This document shows positions 29,520 through 41,250 of a stretch of DNA of 64,000 bases, piece after piece. Positions within the stretch are counted from its first letter, which is position 1. The number at the start of each line of letters is the position of its first letter. The position numbers and the translations under genes were made by a program. Source of the DNA: Sordariomycetes sp. S80-01Y. Taxonomy: Eukaryota > Ascomycota > Sordariomycetes. The DNA lies in contig JAXQJY010000033.1 in NCBI GenBank assembly GCA_037042185.1, forward strand, positions 1,178,001 through 1,242,000, read 5' to 3'. The notes under the pieces are model-generated. The model saw only the letters and a list, made by a program, of their open reading frames with translations, had not been told where the DNA came from and ran no database searches.

Positions 29520-31721
29520 TCATCGGCTTCGGGGATCGGCGATGGTGGAAGCGGGTCGGTTACCCATAGAGTCGAAAGGCGGCGCAGGCATGCTCGACTC
29601 CATCGTCTTCCGCCGCTTGAGGTCCATCCCGGGCATCTCGCCGACTCGAGGAAGCTCGTCCTCGTCGCGGCTACGCTTTACACCGCCGACAGAGCCATTA
29701 GGTGTGGGAGGCTGAGGCGCGTAACCGTTAGGCATAGAGTTGGCCATGTCAGCGGACGGAGCGTACACATCGCTTCCCGGTGTCCCATTAGCAACTGGTC
29801 TGTCACCATTAACGCCATTGTAGAAACCCTGAGGTTGCTGCAAGCGGGGCGAGGCAGCATATCCAGAGTTTTGCGAGTAGTACGGTTGAGGGGCCGCAGC
29901 TGTTCGCGGTGTCGCGCGACCCGACGTAGGGTGGTGATTCGGCGACCCGGTCATGTTAGGATCGACGTTGCTCTGGTCACTCGTAAGGGCACCAACACCC
30001 GGGGCGGTGTAGTTGTACGAAGGGCGGTTGTGCTCGTAAGCGCCACTGTCATGGGTGTATTCAGCATCGTGCTCGCCCTCTTCCTCGCCGTGATGCTGCG
30101 ATCCGTGTTCTGAAGGCAAGATGCCATTCTTGGCGTCGTGCTCGGCCGCTGCGCCAGCGGGTCGAGGGGCTGGTGGGCCCATGTCGTTCTTAGGGTATGA
30201 GCCACCGTTGCCATACATGCGGTCATGACCGCCAGCAGAGGACGGAGGGTAAGGCGAGTGCTGCGACGGCGCGCCGTTGTACATTTGACGAGACTGGTCG
30301 AAGCTCTGGCCGGCAGATTGGTAAGGCTGCATAGAGCCAGGGGGGGTAGTAGCTGGTGTTGTAGGCATTGAGCGAGCATGGCCAAGGCTAGTGTCGATGG
30401 CGATAGGATTGTTACCTTGTGACCCGTTCATACCCTGGCCCTGCCAGTTGTAGCCTTCTGAATTGCCCATGTTCGGCATGACGCTCGACGCGCTCGTGGG
30501 AGGAGTGGGGAAGGTCGCGGCCCTGTCGAGCGGGGGGCGGCCCATGTTGTTCGAGGGCAGCGACGACTGAGGACCTGGCAATCCCATAGAGTGAGTTTGA
30601 TGTTGAATAGAGGGGAGGCCGGCGGGAGGTGTCCGCATCTGCTGCCCTGACTCCTGTTTCCGACGTTCCGCAGCAGCCATGACTTGGGACGTACGGGTCT
30701 GGTTTGTTGGGTGATAAAGCAGAGCACCAATGTTGTGTACAAAGAGAGGGTAGAGACTCTCTGTGATCTTCTCCTTATTGGCGAAGTCGAGCGCTCGTTC
30801 GTAGGGGATCCTGGAATTGTCTCAGTACTTGATGTCCCGGGTGTCTCATAGGTTCATTTAGCAAACATACCACACGCCCTTGAGGTGCATTGGGCCAATC
30901 TTGACAACGTGTCGGACCTTTTCGCTCTTCAAAATACCATCGCGTCGGCCTCGGGTCATACCCGCGACGTTCAACAGCTTTGTTCCGTTGATCATGTGGT
31001 TGTCTATATTGAGCGTCAGTCAATGCAACGAAAAGAGTTCCTTTATGCATCGAAACGAACCTTCACGACGAGCGACGCAAATACCGCGAGCCTCGACCTG
31101 GAAGCAAAGACTACCCTCGTCCTCCCAGAGAGTCGCAGTCACCCTGGGCTTCATCCCGGGGGGAGGCTGCTGGCCAGTAGTGTCAAAAGAGTAGTGCGTC
31201 GGCACTGCAGCTCCCTGGCCGCCCACACCAGGAAGGGGAAGGACGGGGTGCTGGCTGGGCAGGCTGCTAGGCACCGGGCCACCTGACGGAGAAGTCATGC
31301 CATTGGCGTAGCCGTACTGCCCATACGGCGATGGAGCACCATTGGAGTAGGGTTGGCCAGGGGGCAGCAGCGGTGGCTGCGGTGGATAGTGGCTCATTGA
31401 GCTGGTGGTGACAGGCTGAGGCGGGTGCTGCTGTTGCTGCCCTCCAGACATGTGCGGTGGGTAATACATATCGTGCGGAGCACCGTGGTTCATGGCGTCG
31501 TAGGTCGTGATGGTCGTGGCCGGACCTGTGATGGCGTTGATCGGGAGCAAGGGCGAAGGCGTTTTCGGTCCGTTGGAAGCAACGGAGGTGTAGGACGATT
31601 GGGACCCGGCGTGGGAGGCGCTCGAAGAACCGATCGAACCGAAGCGAGGCGAGGAAGAGGACGAAGAGTATGCCTGGCTTAGAGGCGGGGGGAGAGCAGG
31701 CGATCTCTGATTGTTATTCAT
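29520..31721 (-). CDS. stuA: APSES transcription factor StuA
   Basis: Exons 31721-31061, 31003-30871 and 30810-29520 give 694 residues; introns are 57 and 60 nt. The APSES (KilA-N-like) DNA-binding domain spans about 189-301 across all three exons. It shows [80 protein letters not shown] and [15 protein letters not shown]. The flanks are Gln/Pro/Ser/Asn-rich. A bipartite nuclear signal lies near the end (KRSRDEDEL and DLKRRKT). StuA/Asm-1 proteins control conidiophore, perithecium and effector programmes in ascomycetes by binding an A/TCGCGT/ANA/C-type element. The first ATG of the frame is 31721; two codons further upstream are open but start at GTG. The leader carries one uORF and a predicted intron (separate entries). 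Confidence 0.97.
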
Positions 31722-31854
31722 GCGCACGGAGCGATGTGTTTATGAAGCGAGCGGCAGGAAGAGCTACCACCGAACCAATTGAGCTGAGCACAGGTCGCTG
31801 TCGAGATAGAGCGGAGTGTCGTTTCGTCCGAAAGCGTGTTACTCGTAAGGGCAT
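31714..31854 (-). promoter_or_regulatory. stuA uORF, 46 codons, overlapping the StuA start
   Basis: Between 31722 and 32101 the minus strand contains a single ATG, at 31854-31852. It opens a 46-codon frame beginning MPLRVTRFRTKRH and ending at TAA 31716-31714. The StuA ATG (31721-31719) lies inside the last codons of this frame, in another register, so the two frames overlap by 8 nt. Ribosomes reaching StuA must skip the upstream AUG or reinitiate locally. Small upstream ORFs controlling stuA translation are known in Aspergillus nidulans. That this one is used is inference. Confidence 0.6.
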
Positions 31855-32101
31855 CAACCAAATCGTTACAGGCGTAACACGGGAAAGTCTCGGTACGGGG
31901 CTTGCTGCGGATGGCGGTGAGGGCAGAAGCAGCGAAGGAAGAGATGGAAGTGGTTTGCGCGGCAGACAACAGATGAACAAGTCGCAACAGACAAACAGCC
32001 AACTTGGTTCAAGGCCTGTGAGGGCAGATGTTGAGGTTGGCTACCTTGGATGGGAGGAGGTGATTGAGTTGGAGGTTCCTTGTCGGAAGAGCCACCCGCT
32101 A

Positions 32102-32388
32102 CTGCAATGCACAGGAAGGTTAGCCGCGTTGGAGATCCGGAGGGGATGGGAGACGAGTTGATGTCAGGTTGCGCAGCGGCTAAGACGACCTGGGAGCCAT
32201 GCGCAGAGCAAACAAAAGAGGACGTGAAGGACTCAATTGTTCGGTGCACAGGAGCGTGATCCAGTGCGGGCTGGCTGGCTTGGTGGGATGTGATGCGTGG
32301 TCTGGAGGAGGCAAGGTTGGGAGAAGATGCGGCAGGACGCATGGAGCGGAGAAAACCTGCATCTGCGTGCGTGTGCGTTCAGACTTAC
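32102..32388 (-). other. predicted 5'UTR intron of stuA
   Basis: On the stuA strand a consensus donor GTAAGT occurs at 32388-32383. The acceptor GCATTGCAG ends at 32102 and is preceded by a GCTAACC branch point about 15 bases upstream. The resulting 287 nt intron would leave only one ATG in the remaining leader. Longer leader introns are common in stuA orthologues. No transcript evidence is available here. Confidence 0.5.
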
Positions 32389-32439
32389 CTTTGAGGGTTG
32401 GCAACAAGTCTTGAAAGTGTGGTTTCCGGACCTTTCCAG

Positions 32440-32590
32440 TGCCAATTCCAACGTGGGATGCAGCAAGAGGAAGTAGGAGGAGAGGAGAGAGGAGGAGGGG
32501 AGGGAAAACCACGAGGCCGGGGAGGGGGTTGAAGGTCGTGAAGACGGGACAGGGCGAGAGAAGGAGAAGAGGGCAGGAAGGATTGAAGCT
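32440..32590 (-). promoter_or_regulatory. pyrimidine-rich core-promoter-like tract upstream of stuA
   Basis: The plus strand is a long run of GA-rich sequence (for example GGAGGAGAGGAGAGAGGAGG near 32475), so the stuA strand is a CT tract. Such tracts usually lie just upstream of transcription starts in filamentous fungi. The position, immediately 5' of the predicted leader intron, fits a transcription start near 32,400. Confidence 0.4.
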
Positions 32591-32728
32591 GGCGGGACCG
32601 GGGAAGGTTTTGTTTGCGGAGGTTGGGCGGGCATCTGCAGACAGTGGAAGACTCCCATGTCCTGGGCTGCCCTGTCCAGACTAAGAGCCTGGGACGGGAG
32701 CCAGTGCGATATCGCGCCAGTGGTGGTT

Positions 32729-32785
32729 TTAGCGGTTAGAGGGAAGCGGTTAGCGGTTAGCGGTCAGCGATTAGCGATTAGCCTT
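32729..32785 (+). repeat. degenerate tandem repeat of TTAGCGG/TTAGCGA
   Basis: About seven heptamer-like units read TTAGCGG, TTAGAGG, TTAGCGG, TTAGCGG, TCAGCGA, TTAGCGA, TTAGCC. They resemble, but are not, the fungal telomere unit TTAGGG. The tract sits about 1 kb upstream of the StuA start codon. Confidence 0.7.
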
Positions 32786-35700
32786 CTCAACTGAGCCTGA
32801 GGTGATGGAGCTCGGCCAGCCCCCAAGACCATCCTCCGGGGCTGGCACCTCCAGCGACCCCGACGACCACTTCCGGTGGCTTTACTTTGGCGCCGACCCT
32901 CGTGCTTTTGTCTCTTGAGTGTATTTTTAGTCGCCTCGTCCCTTCGACTTGACTGTCGTCACTTGACTTGAACTCCAACTGTCTCTTCACCAAATGTACT
33001 CACTCGAAAACTCAACAAGCTCAAAAATGTCTTGTTCTCTCCTCGGCCGCCTCTCCTCTCCTCTCGTCTTGGAATCTCCCTCCACCCCCCCCTCGCAGTA
33101 CCAGTACCATCAAAGGCCACTGGCAGTGGATGGAGAGGGGAGTGGGTGGGGCTGCAGGGTATATCGGGCTTAGGCCCTCGATTAGATTGGTGGACCAGAG
33201 CTGGTCGTGGTCGCGCTACTTTTGACTCGCACTGTCTCTCGCACCGTACAGGTACGGCTCAACGGCGGTTCAACTCGACGGGACCTGCTTTGGTTCCTGA
33301 GCTTAGGCACTCGAGGCTTGCTTACCCGAATGGCAGTACAGCAATCTCTCGACACTTAAAGAGCTCGCGAACTCCTTCGTGATCGGATTGCGTCCATGCT
33401 CAGAGTCTGGGCACCTCGGAGCCTCGTTCTCAAAGTTGGGCAACACATGTCACGGCGGGCTAGGATGTGCCTTGGGACTCCCGCGTCGACGACTCGAGTA
33501 CCCTGCACAGTTTGCACAGCTCATCGACCAGGGGCATTGTCCCCCATCCATGTACCGGGAGCTTGCTCCTCTCACCACTCATCACTCACCAGGCTGCCGT
33601 CTCGCTCGTCCATCTTCCGTCTTGCGGTGTCGGCGGCCAGCAGTCCGTGGCCGGGGGGGCGGTGAGTCCCAGAAGGTCTCACTCTCTCCAGGATTCTCCT
33701 CGGGAGTAATCACTATCTATCGACCAAGCTCTTCGTCTTGAAGAAGTGGAAGTTTGACCAACGTTGAAATTGTGCATACATAGGGCAATAGCTGCCCTGC
33801 CCAGTGCTGCACATGCGATGCGCTGCCATGCGAGGTCTGGCAGCCCGGCGCCGACCCCGGGGGATCTATCTTGGAGCTCTGGCTGCTCTGGCACTCGGGT
33901 CGAGCGCACCTTCAATGTCGAGTCCCGTCTCTGATCCACTCTGCTCTGCTGGCTCCAGTGGCTCCCTCGCTTGGATCTTGGCCGTTCGAGTCTGTCGGAG
34001 TCCCCAACCACCCCCCTGCCACGACCCCTGTCCCTCGTCAGAAAAGGAGTGGTGGGCCGGAGCCAAGGTCAAGAAGGTCGACAGGGGCCTTGTGATGGCA
34101 GGGGGGGTCGAGGGCGTTTGGTGGAGCAGCGTCGTACCAGGATCCTATCTCGTTCTTCGCTGGCAATTGGTATTGCCAATGGTGAGAGGAATCCGAATCT
34201 GAGAGTGGAGTCACTCAGCAACAGTGTCAGTCAGAATCAAAAGACTGTACGGATCGGATGCGTTAGATTGGGAGCCAGAACCTTTGAGGCAGTCGGTCTT
34301 CCCTCGCGCGTTGGCTGCCAATGCTGCTGAAGGTGCTGTGGTCCTCAGCTGGCGTCGCAATCTGAGATCTCAGAATTGGGAACCTTCTTCGTCTCATGTG
34401 TCTCTTCCAATCCTCCGGATCACCTCTCGGGTCAGAGTGTTTGTCTTGTCTTCTAACACCAGACATACAGACCCAGACCCATGAGCAGGTCACTTGTCGT
34501 GGCCTTCGGATCCCGATATCGAAACCCCCACTGACCTGCTCTCTTTGGCCGAAGGCGACGAATGACTATCCCTGCCGCTGGCCGCTGCACCTCACCTCCC
34601 ATCGACCGCTATCACTCGGCAAGCCACAGCTGCCCATCAGTCAATCACCGTCCTGTACTGGTACCGCTGGAGTTGCCTTCATCCCCGCTCTGCTCCACGC
34701 CGCGAACGCCGGGCCGCGGTACCTTTGATGGCTCACCATTGCTTTGACCTTGACTCTCTCACCTGCTGGGATCATGGAAGGAAAGCATCTTTAGCTTGCC
34801 TGGCCCTCGAACGTCTCATCTCCGCCAATCACAATGCATGTGAGCGCAACACTGGTCAATCTGTGAACAACAGCCGAGACCCCAGCCTTCCTTTTCTCAG
34901 AAGTCAACAAAAGATATGGCGATTACAGTAAAATCATTACGACTGAGACATCTGAGGGCTGGCTGGCAATGGAATATGTTGTCATTAGACTTGGCATGGA
35001 CGAACCGACGAGACCTTCGCGCCGCCAGAAGTACAGCCCAAAGGAGAAGATAGTTTCGGCAACATCTGTCTGGGCGTGGTGAACACTCTTCACTCTCAAT
35101 ACCGGAGCTATAAGCTTCGTCACCGACCACAAGCTCTGAGGAGTACTCTTGTGTATCCCTGAGTGCAGCAATACTTTCGAGATGGTGTGTCACTCATCAC
35201 CATCTGAGGAGCAGGTCTTCAACAGGTATATACTTATTCTCCCAATCCTATCAAGGCTTCCGCGAACCGCTTGGCTCCGAGAAATGCAAGGCGCATGCGC
35301 GGTTGCACATCATAGGGTTCCGGCACGGCGCTGCACTCCGGACTGCCCTTGATCTCCGGCTAGCCTGCAGCAGCCTTGTCTGTCGCACTGGTAATTGCAT
35401 ATTAGCATCGCCCATCTGTGGTGAGAAATACTGCCTAGTAGTAAAGCCACAAGCTCACGAGGGCTCTGTGTGACGGAAACATCACAACTGGGCACCATAC
35501 TCAGCGGCCGTCATACAGGAAATTCTCCGAAAGGGCCCCCCACTGTGCCATGAACAAAGTAATTGGTAGACTTCTGTGTTAATACTAAAAATCAACGCTC
35601 CGCCCTGGTCATATCGCTCAGTATGAGCAGACCCCTCGACTGTTCTCCCTCCAGAAGCTCGAGAGATCAGACACAAGCCTGGTGCAGACAACACGTTCGC

Positions 35701-38700
35701 AGTTGCTCTACATGACTCTGGAGTCAGAACTGTATCGCTATATGCGACAGAAACTGCAAACGCGACAACGTGATCGTACTCGGGACGTATCTACCCGGCC
35801 AGAGCAATCTCTGGGACGCACCGGGCTTCCTGATGATTCGAAATAGAGTTTTGATCGGACAGCGTCGTAGCGCAAAGCTTCCTCTGCTGGGCTCGTGCGC
35901 ATGGTTTGGGGAACCAAGCCAGATCGAGCATCTCGAAGCAAAGTAACAAGCCACCAACCGCAGCGGGCCATGCAACAACCAAATGCAAGATTCCGTTGGA
36001 GCTAGAGTAGCCCGGTTATCGCGCGTTACAAATAGCGGACAGGACGTGTACGTCGGACACACGTGATTGCAACAAGACATCCAGAGCACCAACCTGTGCA
36101 GCAATCCACCCACTGCCAACCATGAATACGTACTGAGGTATTATTTCTTCCCTTCAAACACGTGCGCCGCCTCAATAAGCTCAGCAATACGTTGGCGTGG
36201 GTGAAGGCAACAGCGTTTGGCAACGGGCGTGAAAAGCTCGCCATCGAGGGATTTACACGTAAGTTCCAGCCCCAGCCCCTTCGACATCCGGGAGAAAGTC
36301 CGTGGCAGAAATCAACATTTCGAGGAAGAGGTCGACAATCGACTCCACCGCGCACTGTGACGGCGCAGGTGTGTGAGGTACCGATACTTCGCTCCCCTCC
36401 GCCTGTCCCACCACCCAACCAGGACTTGCAGGGGTGGCCTGGAGTAACGCCGTGCGCAGCACCAGAAGTGGCTTTGGACGAAATCAAAGAGGTTGGCAAA
36501 GGGTCACTATCCTCGCTGTACTCCATTGCCCAAGTAATCAATCAATCAAAGCTCACGGGGGCGAATCAGTCCGGGTTACTCCGTACTAAGATCCTGAAAC
36601 CCTTCCAGATCAGCTGGTCAACGGCCAGCGCCACCGTGTCTCGCAGGTGGGCAGGGCTTGGACAGCTGGCCGCTTGCCATTGACTGTGGTTTGGCTAACA
36701 CGTTCGATGATGGAAGCACAGCCAGCCACACGACGAGGTCCCTTTCGCAAAATCATATGCAATGTCTCAGATGCGACTCTTCAGCCTTTTTTTATTTTTT
36801 TTAGGACGACACACTGCATACTCATCAGACTCCTCCTCCGTACTCAATAAACGGTCTCGCGCGCCAGCCTCGGCTTATTTCAAGAGGCTAAAGTCTGGCC
36901 GAGTGATTCCAGCCCACGGGTCTAGCCTACCTACCCTCCGTTCTTTGCACAGCACAAAGGAGTACGGTGTGTTCCGGATTTGTACGAGGTCAAGGGATCC
37001 AGAGTACCTATGCACAACACAATGGTGGCGAATTCCCAGGGCTTACATTTCTTGATGCGCATGCAGTGCTCGGCTCGGGACGTTGTAGTGGCCTTCCGGT
37101 TACCCGCCATGCAGGTCAAGAGCCTCAGTATGCAGGTCATTGGCGACGCGACGAGGGCAACAAAGGACGAGCGCTCAACGGGTGTCAAGCGCGGCTTCAA
37201 AGTATGTTCGTCCTCGGTGCGCAACGCAACTCGGTCGGCCATGGAAGAGAGATAACCTCTGAGCCCATTCAGCCGACTGGATGCGATCTCGTCCTTCTAG
37301 CGGCATCCGCGTCTGGCCGTCATTCCGCTGCATCCACCCGTGGGATAACGCGAGCCCGGACCCGCAGGAGGTCTGAACATGTCCAGGCCCCTCTATCGGC
37401 GATGGACAGATGCTCTTGCAGGATCTCGTATCTTCGCATTGTCATACTGGACGGAAGCTGCCATTGCTATTATCTGCGTCGTCGGCCTTGCAAGTCCTCC
37501 AAGTCGAGGACGTAACCGTTGTATCCGGTTTCATTCGTCGCCTTTGCCTCGGCCTCGACAGAAGGCCATTCGAGGCAATTTCCGTGCCCTTCACCACTGG
37601 GCCCGAACGGGCAGAACGGGATCCTTGTCCCGAGCATAGATTTCTACCCTTGGCCTCCTCTTCCAAAACTCGGGATTGGTTATTCCTGGGATCCCTTGTA
37701 TCGCTTCCATCCTTCAGCATCCAATATCCTTCGCTCGACGAGTCTTGTAGGAGCTGTCGTCTTCGACCTCGATTGGAGTTATGCAATCGTTCTCAGTCCC
37801 TGCAGCCGACAGTTGAGGGACAGGGGACAGAGAGCGGGAAGTCCACACTAAAGGCACGTTGGCTCGAGCACTTGCATGATATGCGCAGCGGCTATGTAGG
37901 CCTAAAGCAAAGCCAATCACACTTGCAGCAGTTCCACACGGAGAGGACAGGGGGGATGTCTGGACGCGTTTCAACGGGAGGCGCTTTTCTGCTCCTCTTT
38001 TCTCTTGCTCGAGCGGAGGCGCCGGGGCCTCAAGTTTCCGAGTGCTGAGTTCGGTATCCCTCACGCCAAACACGCCCCAGATTTCACCAGACCCAGAAGC
38101 AACAAGCAATCTTTACAGGTCCATGGAAGACCCGGTGAGAGCCAGGCTCCTGATTCGACCGTGGCAATTCATGGCTTGAACCTCTTGAGTGCAGAACAAC
38201 TGCCGTTGCCGTGAGAGCTTCTACAGACCAGATTGCTTGATCAGACTCTTGTATCGGCTTCACTATCTCCCCGCACTCGTTTCGCGGTCAGCTCTATCCC
38301 CCCAGGGTGATAAGATGGCCGACTGGCCGTAGGTTGATCGAGATTGGGGCGATGACCGGCAGTTGTCTTCAAATTCGATGCATAATAACGACCGCCAGTC
38401 TCGAACGGAGCTGGATGCAGCTACTTGCCAAGTCGATGCCTCAATAATGTTGAAGCCCAAAGCAAAGACGATTCATGGCATATGTTACAACAAGGTGTCC
38501 CTTCCAAGAGCCGTCGACAGTTGTACGAGTTGTGCCCGCCTCAGCCAGTCCAATGAGCTGCCACCACGTCTCAAGCACACCATTTTGCACATCCCACCCA
38601 TCCAGTCTGCACTCAATTGTCTTGCCACTTGCCATTGGGCCAGTTGGCATCATGGCGGTTCGGGTGGTGAATGGACATGGGTTGGATGTCAGCAACTAGA

Positions 38701-41250
38701 CCAACGGCCTCCTGGCCGACGAATTGGGCATCCGGACTCAATTGATGTCTTGGGGAGATCACAGACGATATCAGGAGTCGACAATTGTGCGGTTGGAGCT
38801 GTTATTTTCGGCAGGCAAAGCCCAGTACCAGAGGCCCAGCAGCAAAGGATAATCTGCGGACCGCCAGCGTATTGCTGCCGCTCACCCTGCTTTGGATTGG
38901 GAATCCCGCCCTGGGCCAAATAAGCAATGTAGCGGGTTATCGACAGAGGCACCCGGTAACATTGTTGAGCAGATGGAGCAGCCACCAGCTCAACAGTCAG
39001 GCCAAGCCAGGTCGCTTCGCGGAGTACGATGCGACAGTCTACAACGGCGGCGGTTCAAAACGGGCCTAGTGCTTCGTGACACTGCTCACACCGCTTCTTC
39101 GTGGCAGCTCAACAGTACCAGAGTTGCCGACCGTTTTTCGGATGCAACACTCTCCCTCCCTTTCCATCAATGTGTTGTAGCAAAAGCACTCCAAGACAAG
39201 ATCAACAATGTCTGCGCGGACGCCCTGTGGCGGTTCTTAGTAAAGACTTGGGGATGGGGGTAAACGGAGCACCGTGGCTGGTTGTAGTAGGTTTTGAGGG
39301 TGTTCACTGACGAGGTCTCCTGCTAGAAAAGCCGCTACTGGGCAGCGAACTCGACCGGCTTTCCTTTCACGTCGCTCACCTGAGGTCGCACTCTCTGACC
39401 ACCCAACGGGGTAATACTTGAAGGTATCAGGATCACTCGACAAACGATGCTGAATGCTTCGCTGCCGAGTCCACGGTGTTGGTCCAGGACTTGCCCATCC
39501 GTTTGATCAGACTTCCCCAGCCATGCAGTTTCCGTGCCAGGGGCATGGGACAGCTGCGTCGCATGAAGATCTGCTGGAGAGCATCTTTGTCCCACGTACA
39601 TTAGCCTACCCGTGAAGCAGGACGCCCGTCGTACCCACTCGCTAATACAGGCTACAAGGCGAAGTACAAGACTTCCCGTCAACTACGTTCAGAGGCAGAA
39701 GCAAATTGATGCTGGCCGACTTCCCTCTCTTGCTGACAGGAGGACACCACCAGGTTCGGGTACAGCAGGTTCAAAAGCCGGGCTTACCTGAGGCCAAAAG
39801 AGGGGTCGCAATCATGGCGGCGTACTGTGTACCTAACTCGGCCCACCAACGAGCGGCGAGATAATACATGTCAGATCAACGAGGGGGCTGGGAGTTGGAG
39901 CTGTGAGGGAGGATGTGATCGATCAGGCAAATGCCCGCTCCCACCACTCACACGCCCATGCCGCTGAGCTTTCCGCAAAGTCTTCGTCGCACAGCATCGA
40001 CGCCAAGGATGGGTCCTCTGTCTACCCATGTCGCCGCTTGCATGAACCGTGGCCGTCTGTTGGACGAGGCCGGACCGGCGAGCTAAGGACACAATGCAAG
40101 CTCCCGCATCACGGGTCGCCAAACTCAACGAAGACGATCGACGAGATGGAGTGTGCAGAGAACATACCATGGGTTCTCTGCAGGAGCACAGCCGCCTGCT
40201 ATCAGCCCCTGGAACGGGGTGCACGTTGATGTAACTGCCTACGTTGCGCCTGTGTAGGCCAAAGGTTAGTACGCAGGGGCAGAACGCACATAAGAGCCTA
40301 CTGGCTTCTTTCTGAATGAATGTACTTACATGGGACAGAGACACCACGGATAGCTCGTATGGCACATTGGATGGAGCGCCTATGGCGATGGCTTCGTTTG
40401 CTGTTTGATCGAGGTCAGGGCTGGACTCTAACACCTCCGTACGACACAGAGCAACGGAAGCAGCGCATATCTCGGGCGTTTGAACCAACCGCCTCTTGCG
40501 TGGCGAATAATCTATATGGTGGCGATTGCAAATGCAGCCTACTCAACATCTAGCCCGACCTTCTTGACGGCTTCTCCGGTACAGACGACGCGAGGGATGT
40601 GTGGGCCGAAGGGACGGGCATGCGAGGGAGAGAGGACTGAACTCAGGGGCATAATCAAGCCGTGCTTTGGTGTCCAAGAGTTTTTGCTGTGAGTGCTAGG
40701 GAATCCTGATCAGTCTCTGCCATTGGTACGAGTATTATTGGCTGTGGTGATTGTTGGAAACTTGTTACCCGTGATTTGTGCGTTGATATTTGGGGCCGTG
40801 GATATTAAGAAGCATGCCTCGCTAGTAAACCGAGAGCATGCACGTCAAACGTGCGGCACCGCATGCAATGCTACATTGCATGAAAGGAACATGGAACGAT
40901 CATGCTCTATCGTACTTTCATCGATTACCAGCATGTATTCCTGCAGTGAAAGCCGATATAGACATGGGTATAGGGTAAGCAGCAAGCTTCCCGCATCATG
41001 TGACTGCGCGTCACTGACCCGCGGAAGTGTGAGTGCATCGATGACATGACACGACTTTGTCGCACTTGGCGCGTGCTGCTGCCCACTTGGCTTCTCACCT
41101 CCCTTTTAACCCGAAAATCTCGCCCTCGTCTCACAATGTGAGCAAATAGCCTCACCACTGATCCGCGACGCCTCCATTGCTACAGCAAAGTCGCTCCCAC
41201 ATCAAGACGACATCTCAGGTAGCTTTGACCAACTCTGAAGCACAATCACA
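32786..41250. other. 8.5 kb gene-free region upstream of stuA and the BRCT gene
   Basis: Long intergenic space between two divergent genes. A CT-rich run with CCCCCCCCTC lies at 33045-33095, a T-rich run at 36785-36805. Open frames reach 212 codons, but many start at non-ATG codons. None shows a domain, a fungal intron or a protein-like composition on either strand, and none is supported as a gene. No terminal repeats, transposase or reverse-transcriptase motifs were seen. Long upstream regions are usual for developmental regulators such as stuA, so distal control elements or a noncoding transcript are the best guess. Confidence 0.5.

Noticed and set aside
36785-36805. T-rich run that could be the tail of a retroposed copy
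   Set aside because: No adjacent element body or target-site duplication was found; a simple T-rich tract is enough explanation.
37410-38048. 212-codon plus-strand frame upstream of stuA
   Set aside because: No ATG-supported conserved segment, no splice structure and a random-like composition.
39871-40488. 205-codon minus-strand frame in the region upstream of the BRCT gene
   Set aside because: Begins at TTG, Cys/Ser/Arg-rich, with no recognisable motif.
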